From positions 806,001-870,000 of the forward strand of contig CAWGOF010000003.1 of NCBI GenBank assembly GCA_963824225.1: a stretch of DNA of 64,000 nt. The letters are read 5' to 3'. A program made the position numbers and the translations under genes. Source of the DNA: CAWGOF01 sp963824225. Its GTDB lineage: Bacteria; Acidobacteriota; Polarisedimenticolia; Polarisedimenticolales; Polarisedimenticolaceae. Below are positions 17,336 to 25,775 of this stretch, piece by piece (the first letter of the stretch is position 1; every line of letters starts with the position of its first letter). Under the pieces are notes generated by a model. That model was not told the origin of the DNA, did no database searches, and saw only the letters and a program-made list of their open reading frames with translations.

Positions 17336-18360
17336 CTTCGTCCCACTTCGGCGGCCGAGAGCTCGTCGAAGATCCGGTCGAAACCGTCGGTCGCATCGGG
17401 CTGAATGCCAACCGCACGCACACGACGCCGAAACCCGTACGGACCCTCGGCCACCATCGGTTCCGACAAGGTCAGCCAGCGCGTCGGCGCGCCGAGGAGC
17501 GTGAGATCGACGCTCTCCTTGCCCAACGGCGGCTTCGTGCGACCGACTGCGGCGATCTTCGCAAGCGGCACCTGCAGTGTGCAGCGGAAGCCAGCCCGTA
17601 GGAGAACGTCCTTGTCGCTGACCAGAATGGGACGCAGCACCGTCGCGCGGTAATCGGCGATCAACCACAGCGCGCCGTATGCCGTGCCGATGGTGAAGAT
17701 CCACGCCGCAACCGGGCTCCAGTTGCGCAGCAGGAAGTGCACGGCGAACCCCTCGACCGACAGGAGCAAGAGGAAGGCGAGGACGATGCCGGCATGTCCG
17801 CTGCGGCGGTGATGGGTGAAGGCGGATGTCCCTACGGGCACGTGCGGCCGGGCCCACCACGACCCGATCGCGTAGAAGAACACGGCGACCTCGGACGCGG
17901 CGACGGCCGCGGCTCGGTGGTTCCGCGTCAACTCGAAGGCCGCTCGCCGGAACTGCTCGAGCGGATCGGTCGCCGCGTCGAGACGCGCTTCGCGCACGGC
18001 CTTGGCCCCACGCCACGCAATCCATCCGATCAGGCCGACCTCCACGGGGATCGCCAAGACCTCGAGGACGCCCAGCGTCTGCTGCCGATCGGCGGGAAGG
18101 ACGCGGGACGCGGCCAGCGCGCTGAGCACGAGCACCGGGGCCACGGTCACGATCGGCCACCTTCGGGGGCGAACGACGAGCACGTAGAACGCCAGCGGAA
18201 CCACGACGACCAAATCGAACGTCAGGCCGACCGCGACCGCGCTCGCCCGCGCACCCAAGTGCGACAGCTGACCGACGACCGCCAGGGCGGTGGCGTAGAT
18301 CCCCATCGCGATCCCCACGAACCACAGAGCTCCCGCGCGATGGTCGAGCAACGTCTTCAT
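17332..18360 (-). CDS. Polytopic membrane protein with a PH-like C-terminal domain, unknown
   Basis: A 342-residue protein. Five or six membrane helices lie in two groups (about 8-100 and 150-240). They are followed by about 90 soluble residues, 'DKDVLLRAGFRCTLQVPLAKIAAVG...ESVDLTLLGAPTRWLTLSEPM', which have the pattern of bacterial PH (YcxB/YdbS-type) domains. The ATG at 18360 overlaps the stop of the secreted VOC gene, and the gene overlaps the following membrane gene too. The role is unknown; PH-like membrane proteins often act in envelope processes. Confidence 0.65.
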   Translation of the reverse strand: MKTLLDHRAGALWFVGIAMGIYATALAVVGQLSHLGARASAVAVGLTFDLVVVVPLAFYVLVVRPRRWPIVTVAPVLVLSALAASRVLPADRQQTLGVLEVLAIPVEVGLIGWIAWRGAKAVREARLDAATDPLEQFRRAAFELTRNHRAAAVAASEVAVFFYAIGSWWARPHVPVGTSAFTHHRRSGHAGIVLAFLLLLSVEGFAVHFLLRNWSPVAAWIFTIGTAYGALWLIADYRATVLRPILVSDKDVLLRAGFRCTLQVPLAKIAAVGRTKPPLGKESVDLTLLGAPTRWLTLSEPMVAEGPYGFRRRVRAVGIQPDATDGFDRIFDELSAAEVGRR

Positions 18361-19223
18361 GGCGATTCGCGGAGCTCGAGCCACATGCCATGAGAGATGC
18401 TCGGCTGCACCACGACACGCTCTGCACCACGGCTTCCGGCCCAGGGCTCGATCTGGGCCTGCACAAGCGTCCGCCGGACGGTCGCCAAGTCCGGCACACG
18501 GAAGCTGGCTCCGATCACCGGACGCCCCGCCAGCACCTGATGCCGGTGGGGAAGGATGAACACCTCTCCCTCGGCGAGCGTGACGACCGTGGCCTCCGCG
18601 GGCTCGGGAACGAGCACCTGTCGACGCTGGTGCCGACCGCCGCACTGGACGAGCAACCGAGCCAAGGCATCGCCGTTCTCCGTGGCGACCCATACGGCAC
18701 GCAGCGCTGTCGCGCCGTTGGCGTGAGCAAAATGCTCGGGTCGGTCGGTTGGGGACCGATTGTCGCGAACGAGGAACACGTAGGCCAGCTCGGGCGACAC
18801 CATCTCGGTGATCTCCCCATCTTGCCGGAACTCGTAGCCGCCCTCGCGCAGTGCGGCGTGGAGTCGCTCGGTGTCCCGTGCGTGGAACGAGACGAACGCC
18901 GGCCCCTCGCCCGCGCGGAGGAGATCCACGTAGTGGGCTGACAGCGCATCGACGGCTTTCGGCGCCGTCAGCAGCTCGATCCCCGCGCCGTCGGGGAACT
19001 TCACGTGTGCGTTACGAATCCCGTTCGCGTGATCGCGCCCGGGCTTCAGCGCAAAGCCGAGCGCGCGAAACGCCGCGGCCGCCTGCTCCAAGTCGCCCAC
19101 CACGAGCGGAATGTGGTCCAGCCCGAGCGTTGCCGGCCCGGGCGACGCCGACGACAGCGAGAGCGTGGCCGTCAAGACGCCGAGCAGGAACACCGATTGG
19201 ATGACCCGGGCGGAGCACGGCAT
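18357..19223 (-). CDS. Exported glyoxalase-like (VOC) domain protein
   Basis: The product has 288 residues and begins with a signal peptide (VIQSVFLLGVLTATLSLSSA). Two VOC-type halves follow: 'LGLDHIPLVVGDLEQAAAAFRALGFALKPGRDHANGIRNAHVKF' and a second near residue 190, where a 'GEVFILPHRHQVLAGRP' segment precedes 'VIGASFRVPDLATVRRTL'. The first half matches the glyoxalase-like family (Glyoxalase_3 type). It is first in a three-gene overlapping operon with two membrane proteins. A metal-dependent lyase or binding role is possible; none is proven. Confidence 0.78.
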   Translation of the reverse strand: MPCSARVIQSVFLLGVLTATLSLSSASPGPATLGLDHIPLVVGDLEQAAAAFRALGFALKPGRDHANGIRNAHVKFPDGAGIELLTAPKAVDALSAHYVDLLRAGEGPAFVSFHARDTERLHAALREGGYEFRQDGEITEMVSPELAYVFLVRDNRSPTDRPEHFAHANGATALRAVWVATENGDALARLLVQCGGRHQRRQVLVPEPAEATVVTLAEGEVFILPHRHQVLAGRPVIGASFRVPDLATVRRTLVQAQIEPWAGSRGAERVVVQPSISHGMWLELRESP

Positions 19224-19374
19224 GAATCGCTCCTTGCCGGAGGTGGGACGGGCCCAAGTATAGTGGCGACGACGCCGAGCGGGATGAAGATCGTCGAGAT
19301 CACCGTCAGCACGCGCATCGTCTAGAATAGCCGGCCGCGCGTGCGCGGTCGCGGACGCCTCTCCGGAGAATCGA

Positions 19375-20508
19375 ATGGCCGAACCAGCGGATCCTCAGGC
19401 GCCGGCCGACCCGGGCGCGGCGAGCGGCGGCGTCGACGACGGGCTCAGCCTGCACGACGGCGCGGCGCCCGGGCAGCCGAACCTCCTCGACGTCCTCGAC
19501 GAGCCGCAGCGCGTCGCCGCCGACACGCGGCAGGCCTTGGCCCGGCGCCTGAGCGCCTACGCCGACATCATCGACCGCGACGTGGGCGACACGATGCTCG
19601 TGCGCGCGCGGAACCTCGAGCGCGAGGTCGGGCTGCGGCAGGTGTACCTGAAGTTCGAGGGCGACAACCCGTCGGGAACGCAGAAGGACCGGATCGCGTT
19701 CGCCCAGGCGATGGACGCGCTGCGCCGGGGCTACGACTCGATCACGGTCGCGACGTGCGGGAACTACGGCGCCGCGCTGGCGACCGCGGCGGCGCTCGCC
19801 GGGCTGCGCTGCATCGTGTTCATCCCGCGGGCGTACCACACGCGCCGCCTGGAGGAGATCCGCGCGCCGGGCGCCGAGATCGTCCCCGTCGACGGCGACT
19901 ACGAGCAGGCGGTCGACGCCTCGCGCGAGCGTGCGGCGCGCGACGACATCTACGACGCGAGCCCCGGCGGGGCGAACACGGCGCTGCACCTCCAGGCGTA
20001 TGGCGCGATCGCCGACGAGATCTACGACGAGCTGCGCGACGCGCCGGCGGCGATCGCCGTGCCGGTGTCGAACGGCACGACGCTCGCCGGGATCTACCGC
20101 GGCTTCTTGAGCCTGTACCGCCGGGGCCGGACGTCGCGCATGCCGCGCATGATCGCCGGCTCGGCGCACAAGAAGAACCCGATCATCCAGGCGTTCCTCA
20201 AGAACTTGCCGCGCTGCGAGGATCTCGATCCCCGGTCGATCCGCGAGACCCCGGTCAACGAGCCGCTGATCAACTGGCACTCGTTCGACGGCGACCTCGC
20301 GCTCGATGCCGTGCGGGCGACCTCGGGCTGGGCCGGGGACGCGAGCGACCGCGACATGCTGGCCCAGGCCCGACTGATCCGTGAGCTCCAGGGCCTGAGC
20401 GTCCTCCCCGCTTCCGCGACGAGCCTGGTCGTGCTCCTCGACCGGCACCGGCGCGAGCCGCTCCCGGGTGACCGGTACGTCGTCGTGCTGACCGGACGCA
20501 AGGCGTGA
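19375..20508 (+). CDS. PLP-dependent enzyme, threonine synthase/cysteate synthase-like (fold type II)
   Basis: A 377-residue tryptophan-synthase-beta-fold enzyme. After a variable 60-residue N-terminus come 'YLKFEGDNPSGTQKDR', in which the Lys would bind PLP as in the threonine-synthase 'SFKDR' motif, and 'VATCGNYGAALATAAALAG', equivalent to the substrate loop 'SSGNxGxAxA'. The phosphate cup appears to be 'PVSNGTTLAGIYRG'. Its stop overlaps the next start (TGATG), so it is the first gene of a three-gene operon. Beta- or gamma-replacement or elimination on an amino acid is expected. The usual thrB/thrC context is absent, so ordinary threonine synthesis is unlikely. Confidence 0.85.
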   Translation: MAEPADPQAPADPGAASGGVDDGLSLHDGAAPGQPNLLDVLDEPQRVAADTRQALARRLSAYADIIDRDVGDTMLVRARNLEREVGLRQVYLKFEGDNPSGTQKDRIAFAQAMDALRRGYDSITVATCGNYGAALATAAALAGLRCIVFIPRAYHTRRLEEIRAPGAEIVPVDGDYEQAVDASRERAARDDIYDASPGGANTALHLQAYGAIADEIYDELRDAPAAIAVPVSNGTTLAGIYRGFLSLYRRGRTSRMPRMIAGSAHKKNPIIQAFLKNLPRCEDLDPRSIRETPVNEPLINWHSFDGDLALDAVRATSGWAGDASDRDMLAQARLIRELQGLSVLPASATSLVVLLDRHRREPLPGDRYVVVLTGRKA

Positions 20509-21581
20509 TGCGAGCGCTCGACGGCCGCGCCGTCGTGTTCTGCGAGGGCGCGTATCGAACGCCGAACGGCAAGACCGCGCACGGGCTCGTGCGCCGCACC
20601 CGACGCTACGAGGTCCTGAGCGTCATCGACTCGACGTGCGCGGGGCAGGACGCGGGCGACGTGCTCGACGGCAATCCCCGCGGCCTCCCGATCGTTCCGA
20701 CCGTGGGGGCAGCCGTCGCGGACGCCGAGCGCTCCGGGCGCCCGGCGACCCACTTCGTCGTCGGCTTGGCGCCCGACGGCGGAAGGCTCGACGTCGCGCA
20801 CCGTGGCGCCGTGCGCGAGGCGCTCGAGCTGGGTCTCGACGTCGACTCGGGGCTTCACGACTTTTTGTCCGAGGATCCGGAGCTCTCCGCCCTGGCCCGG
20901 GCTCGCGGCCGCACGATTCGCGACGTGCGCAAGCCGCCCGCGCGCCAGGCGCTGCACTTCTACTCGGGGAAGATCGCCGAGGTCGATTCGCTCAAGGTCG
21001 CGATCCTCGGTACCGATTCCGCGGTCGGCAAGCGCACGACGGCATGGGTCCTCGTCGATGCGCTCACGGCGGCGGGCGCTCCGGCCGAGCTCGTCGGGAC
21101 CGGACAGACGGCGTGGATGCAGGGCGCGCGCTATGGCATGGTGCTGGACGCCCTGGTCAACGACTTCGTATCGGGGGAGATCGAGCACGCGGTGTGGAGC
21201 GCGTGGAGCGAAGCCCGGCCGCGGGCGATCGTGATCGAGGGCCAGGGCAGCCTGATGAACCCGGCCTACCCCGGCGGGTTCGAGATCCTCGCTGCGGGCC
21301 GGCCGGACGCGGTCGTGCTCCAGCACGCCCCGGCGCGAGCCGACTACGACGGCTTCCCGGGTCACCGGCTCCACCCGCTCGCGCACCAGATCCAGGCGAT
21401 CGAGATCGTGTCCGGGCGCCCCGTCGTCGCCGTGACCGTGTGCCACGAGGGGCTGGCGCCGGGCGACGTGCCGGCCGCCTGCCGCAAGATCACGACCGAG
21501 ACCGGCCTCCCTGCATGGGACGTGCTCCTCGATGGCGCGGGCCCGCTCGCCGAGCTGCTTGTCGCGCGGACGCGCCGCTAA
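20508..21581 (+). CDS. DUF1611 (DgcN-like) P-loop protein
   Basis: The 357-residue protein matches the DUF1611 family. It has an N-terminal Rossmann-like half ('VIDSTCAGQDAGDVLDGNPRGLPIV', 'HFVVGLAPDGG') and a C-terminal P-loop half with Walker A 'LGTDSAVGKRTTAWVLVDAL' near residue 170 and 'IVIEGQGSLMNPAYPGG'. As I recall, a family member (DgcN) acts as a D-glutamate N-acetyltransferase in a D-glutamate catabolic pathway. That is the only biochemical hint, and its carry-over here is inference. The ATG at 20508 is used; a GTG at 20505 is possible. The usual partner, an enolase-type epimerase (DgcA), is missing; the downstream PP-loop fusion sits in its place. Confidence 0.83.
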   Translation: MRALDGRAVVFCEGAYRTPNGKTAHGLVRRTRRYEVLSVIDSTCAGQDAGDVLDGNPRGLPIVPTVGAAVADAERSGRPATHFVVGLAPDGGRLDVAHRGAVREALELGLDVDSGLHDFLSEDPELSALARARGRTIRDVRKPPARQALHFYSGKIAEVDSLKVAILGTDSAVGKRTTAWVLVDALTAAGAPAELVGTGQTAWMQGARYGMVLDALVNDFVSGEIEHAVWSAWSEARPRAIVIEGQGSLMNPAYPGGFEILAAGRPDAVVLQHAPARADYDGFPGHRLHPLAHQIQAIEIVSGRPVVAVTVCHEGLAPGDVPAACRKITTETGLPAWDVLLDGAGPLAELLVARTRR

Positions 21582-21587
21582 GTCCCG

Positions 21588-23954
21588 ATGGCTCGCTCGC
21601 GCAAGGACCCGCTCGCCGACGCGCTGCTCGTGATCGACCGGCTCGAGGTCGGCCGTCCGATCCTCACTCGGCGGCGACTCTCGGCACCGTACCGCGTGGT
21701 CCGCGGCCGGCGGAAGGAGTCGCACGTCCTCGTCTACCGGTTCGAGGAGCCGGTGTTCCAGCTCGAGGAGTACGCGTCGCTCAACCTGGCGTCGATGATC
21801 GCCGCGCAGGTCGCGCTGAACTACGGCCTGTTCTGCAAGGAGATCCGCTTCGAGGGCTGGCACGACGCCGCGGACCGCAAGTTTCTCACCGAGATGGCGC
21901 GCAACACGGCGCGCGAGATCTTCGTCAAGAAGCTGCTCGAGCCGAACCGGTTCCTGAGAGGCCCGGCGGCCCGCCTGGCGCCCGAGCGGAGAGACGACTA
22001 CCTCCTGGCCAAGCTGACGTTCGACGAGCGCTCGGCCCGCACGCTCTCGGGCGCGCGCGGGAAGCGCGAGTCGAGCCCGTGGTCGACCGACCCCGAGCGT
22101 CACGCGGTGCTTTCGAGCGGCGGGAAGGACAGCCTGCTGAGCTTCGGGCTCCTGTCCGAGCTAGGGTACGACACGCATCCGATCTTCCTCAACGAGTCGG
22201 GCCGTCACTGGTACACGGCGCTCAACTCGTACCGCGACCTAAGATCCCGCCAGTCGCAGACCTCGCGCGTGTGGACCAACTCCGATCGGCTGTTCTCGTT
22301 CATGCTGCGCCAGCTCCCGTTCATCCGGCCCGATTTCGCCGACGTGCGCGCAGACGAGTACCCGATCCGCCTGTGGACCGTCGCGGTGTTCCTGTTCGGT
22401 GCGCTCCCGCTCCTGCGCAAGCGCGGCATCGGCCGGCTCGTCATCGGCAACGAGCACGACACGACGGTGCGCGCCGTGCACCAGGGGATCTCGCACTACG
22501 ACGGCCTGTACGACCAGAGCCGGCCGTTCGACGACGCGCTGACGCGCTACTTCGCGCGCAAGGGCTGGGGCGTCGCGCAGTTCTCGATCCTCAGGCCGCT
22601 GTCCGAGCTGCTGATCCTGCGCACGCTGACGCGGCGCTACCCCGAGCTGCAGCAGCACCAGGTGTCGTGCCATGCGACGCACCTCGAGGGCGAGCGTGCG
22701 CTCCCGTGTGGCAAGTGCGAGAAGTGCCGGCGCATCGTCGGCATGCTCACGGGGATCGGCGCGGATCCGCGCAACTGCGGCTACACCGATGCGCAGATCG
22801 AGGAGTGCTTGAAGCTCTTGGCGACGACGACGCTGCATCAGGAAGCGGCGGCGGCCGAGCAACTGGCGTTCCTGCTCGTGCAGCAAGGGCTCCTGCCCCC
22901 CGACGCGAAAGGGCCGGCGCGGCCGCGGCACCATGCCGAGGTCACGAAGCTGCGCTTCGATCCCGAGCGCTCGCCGGTCACGGGGATCCCGCTGGCGCTG
23001 AGGCGGCCGCTCTACGAGCTCTTGCTGCGCGACGCGGACGGCGCGGCGCGGCGCCAGGGCCGCGAGTGGGTCGACTTCGACCTGCTCAAGGACCCCGAGA
23101 TGACGGCGCCGTATCGTCCCGAGCGCGCGCCGTCGAGCGACGTGCCCGCCCCGCGGCGTCCGCGTGCCGGTGCCGCGGACCACGTGCTCGGCGAGCTGAC
23201 ATGGGTCGAGGCCAAGGCCCGGCTGAGCGAGACCGACCTGGCGCTACTCCCCGTCGGCGCGATCGAGCAGCACGGCCCGCACCTGCCGCTCGACGTCGAC
23301 GCCTGGGACGCCGACTACCTCGCGCGCCGCGTGGCCGAGGCGTGCACGGCGCCCCGGCCGCTCGTCCTGCCGTTGATCTCCTACGGCGTCTCCTACCACC
23401 ACGAGGACTTCGCGGGCACGATCGGCATCAGCCCCGAGACGCTGTCGCGCCTCGTGTACGAGGTCGGGATGAGCGTGGCGCGCCAGGGGATCACGAAGCT
23501 GATCATCCTGAACGGCCACGGCGGCAACATCCCGACGCTCCAGTTCGCGGCCCAGACGATCAACCGCGACGCGCGGATCTTCACCTGCGTCGAGACGGGC
23601 GACACGAGCGACACCGACGTCGCGCGTCTCGTCGAGACCCCGGGCGACGTCCACGCGGGCGAGATCGAGACGTCGACCGCGCTCGCGACACGGCCCGAGC
23701 TCGTGCAGATGGAGCACGCCGGGCGCTGCGTCCCACGCTTCTCGAGCCAGTACCTCGAGTTCAGCTCGGCCCGCAGCGTCGAATGGTACGCCCGCACCGC
23801 CAAGTTCTCGCCGAGCGGCGTCCTGGGCGACCCGACGCGCGCGACGCGCGAGAAGGGCGAGCGCATCTGGCGCACGATGATCGACCACCTCGTCCGGTTC
23901 GTCGAGTCGCTGAAGGGCCTGAGCCTCGACGAGATCTACGAGCGCCGCTACTGA
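21588..23954 (+). CDS. Fusion: PP-loop (adenylating) domain plus creatininase-family amidohydrolase
   Basis: 788 residues. Residues 1-520 form a PP-loop ATPase: 'SSGGKDSLLSFGLL' at 176-189, 'FLFGALPLL', 'QFSILRPLSELLILRTLTRRYPEL' near 330, and a Cys cluster 'PCGKCEKC' (C374, C377, C380) as in QueC-type enzymes. This layout also resembles MurL, the ATP-using UDP-MurNAc-L-Ala-L-Glu epimerase, as far as I remember it. From about residue 525 a full creatininase domain follows, with metal ligands E560 and H562 in 'GAIEQHGPHLPL', an Asp in 'DVDAWDAD', 'NGHGGNIP' and E in 'VHAGEIETS'. The pairing suggests ATP-driven activation of an amino-acid carboxylate plus amide hydrolysis. It follows DUF1611 by 6 bases and ends at a palindrome. 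Confidence 0.85.
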   Translation: MARSRKDPLADALLVIDRLEVGRPILTRRRLSAPYRVVRGRRKESHVLVYRFEEPVFQLEEYASLNLASMIAAQVALNYGLFCKEIRFEGWHDAADRKFLTEMARNTAREIFVKKLLEPNRFLRGPAARLAPERRDDYLLAKLTFDERSARTLSGARGKRESSPWSTDPERHAVLSSGGKDSLLSFGLLSELGYDTHPIFLNESGRHWYTALNSYRDLRSRQSQTSRVWTNSDRLFSFMLRQLPFIRPDFADVRADEYPIRLWTVAVFLFGALPLLRKRGIGRLVIGNEHDTTVRAVHQGISHYDGLYDQSRPFDDALTRYFARKGWGVAQFSILRPLSELLILRTLTRRYPELQQHQVSCHATHLEGERALPCGKCEKCRRIVGMLTGIGADPRNCGYTDAQIEECLKLLATTTLHQEAAAAEQLAFLLVQQGLLPPDAKGPARPRHHAEVTKLRFDPERSPVTGIPLALRRPLYELLLRDADGAARRQGREWVDFDLLKDPEMTAPYRPERAPSSDVPAPRRPRAGAADHVLGELTWVEAKARLSETDLALLPVGAIEQHGPHLPLDVDAWDADYLARRVAEACTAPRPLVLPLISYGVSYHHEDFAGTIGISPETLSRLVYEVGMSVARQGITKLIILNGHGGNIPTLQFAAQTINRDARIFTCVETGDTSDTDVARLVETPGDVHAGEIETSTALATRPELVQMEHAGRCVPRFSSQYLEFSSARSVEWYARTAKFSPSGVLGDPTRATREKGERIWRTMIDHLVRFVESLKGLSLDEIYERRY

Positions 23955-24015
23955 AAACGGGGACAGGCACCGTTTTCTGTCTCGGAGGCAGAAAACGGTG
24001 CCTGTCCCCGTTTTC
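23953..24015. repeat. Perfect 27-bp-arm palindrome with GGGGACAGGCACC core, REP-like/terminator
   Basis: Arms 23953-23979 and 23989-24015 are exact reverse complements around a 9-base loop. It overlaps the creatininase stop and ends 8 bases before the AsnB stop, so it sits between convergent genes and could end transcription from both sides (arms start and end in A4/T4). The GGGGACAGGCACC core is a motif I associate with dispersed palindromic (REP-type) elements of environmental bacteria. A related design occurs at 51836-51891. Confidence 0.85.
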
Positions 24016-24023
24016 CTACCACC

Positions 24024-25692
24024 TCAGAGCGAGCGGCGGTGGACGCCGCGCACGGCGCGGCCCGATGGGTCGGCGAGGGTGCGGAACGCCGGGTCCCAGT
24101 CGAGCGCCGCAGGCGAGGAGCAGGCGACGCTCGGGCCGCTGGCCACGCACGCCGCGGCCGAGGGCAGCGGGAACAGCTCGTCGAAGATCGCGCGGTAGAG
24201 ATACGCCTCGGGCGTCGTCGGCGTGCCGATCGGGAAGCGCTCGGCGGCTAGGGCCAGCTCCGCGTCGGTCACGCGCTCTCGCGCGTGGGCCTTGAGCGAG
24301 TCGATCCACCGGTAGCCGACGCCGTCCGAGAACTGCTCCTTCTGGCGCCACAGGATCTCGTCGGGCAGCGCGCCCTTGAACGCCTCGCGCAGGATGCGCT
24401 TCTCGATGCCCCTGCTCGCCGACCATCTTCTGCCGCGCCGGGACGCGCATCGCGACGTCGAGGAAGCTCGGTGTCGAGGAACGGCACGCGCGCCTCGATG
24501 CCCCACGCGGCCATCGACTTGTTCGCGCGCAGGCAGTCGTAGCGATGGAGCAGCTGGAGCTTGCGCACCGTCTCCTCGTGGAACGCGCGCGGCGACGGGG
24601 CCTTGTGGAAGTAGAGGTAGCCGCCGAAGATCTCGTCCGCGCCCTCGCCCGAGAGCACCATCTTCACGCCCGTGGCGCGGATGCGCCGGGCCATCAGGTA
24701 CATCGGCGTCGAGGCGCGCACCGTCGTCACGTCGAAGGTCTCGATGTGCCAGATCACGTCGTGCAGCGCGTCGAGCCCTTCCTGCACGGTGAACTCGAAC
24801 GCGTGGTGCACCGTGCCGATCGACGCGGCCGCGCGCTCGGCCGCGGCCAGGTCGGGCGAGCCGGCAAGGCCGATGGCGAACGAGTGGAGCCGCGGCCACC
24901 ACGCCGCGCTCGCGCCGCCGGCCTCGATCCGGCGCTCGGCGAGGCTCGCCGCGATCGCGCCGACCACCGACGAGTCGAGGCCGCCCGAGAGCAGCACGCC
25001 GTACGGGACGTCGGTCATCAGGTGCGAGCGCACCGCATCGGTCAGCGCGTCGCGGATCGCCTGCGGGTCGACGTCCTTGTCTTCGACCCCGTCGAACTCG
25101 AACCAGTCGCGCGACCAGTAGCGCACGGGAGCGGCGTCATTGCGCGTCCGATAGTGGCCGGGCGGGAACTCCTCGACCTCGGTGCACACCGGCGTCAGCG
25201 CCTTCAGCTCGGAGGACACGAGCGAGCGTCCCGTCGGCGCGCCGGCCGAGGTAGAGCGGGATGATGCCGATCGGGTCGCGGGCGATCAGGTAGTCGCCCG
25301 TCTCCGCGTCGTAGAGCGCGAACGCGAACATGCCGCGCAGCCGATCGAGGAGCCGCGGCCCGAGGCTCGCGGTAGAGCGGCAGGATCACCTCGCAGTCCG
25401 AGTCGGTCCGGAACGGGTAGCCCGAGCCGATCTCGTCGCGCAGCGCCTGGTGGTTGTAGATCTCGCCGTTCACCGCGAGGACGTGCCGCCCGTCGGCCGA
25501 GACGAGCGGCTGCGCGCCGTGGTGCACGTCGACGATCGCCAGGCGCTCGTGGGCCAGGACGGCGCGCTCGTCGGCCCACACGCCGCTCCAGTCGGGGCCG
25601 CGGTGGCGCAGCCGGCGGACCTGGCGCAGCGCCAGCTCGCGCGCCGCCGCCGGATCGCCCCGGAGCTCGAACACAGCGAGGATCCCGCACAT
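24024..25692 (-). pseudogene. asnB: Asparagine synthetase (glutamine-hydrolysing), four +1 frameshifts
   Basis: Corrected length is about 555 residues, normal for AsnB. The class II glutaminase domain begins 'MCGILAVFE' with the Cys nucleophile in place, then 'RLRHRGPD', 'LAHERLAIVD' and 'AVNGEIYNHQ'. The synthetase domain has the PP-loop 'LLSGGLDSSVV', 'LSGEGADEIFGGYLYFHKAP' and 'KQKEQFSD'-type 'RQKEQFSDGVGYRWID'. Frame breaks near 25365, 25215, 24475 and 24415 each look like one extra base. All catalytic residues are kept, so sequence error or recent decay is likely. It faces the PLP/DUF1611/PP-loop operon across a shared palindrome. It could amidate asparagine or another carboxylate. Confidence 0.87.
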
Positions 25693-25775
25693 GACCCGTG
25701 CAATGTTCGTGTCGTCGCTCTTGGTGTCAAGAGCGGTATACCATGGCGCGCCGAAACTCTCGGAGGGATCGTCCC

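Noticed and set aside
19224..19374. TATACT on minus strand and TAGAAT on plus strand between divergent genes
   Set aside because: Likely promoters lie here, but no convincing -35 boxes were found, so they were not annotated.
20636..24295. A 1219-codon open frame on + strand and several long antisense frames (e.g. 20094-22103, 51526-55095)
   Set aside because: They are high-GC shadows: Arg/Ala/Gly-rich low-complexity translations over well-supported genes with recognised domains.
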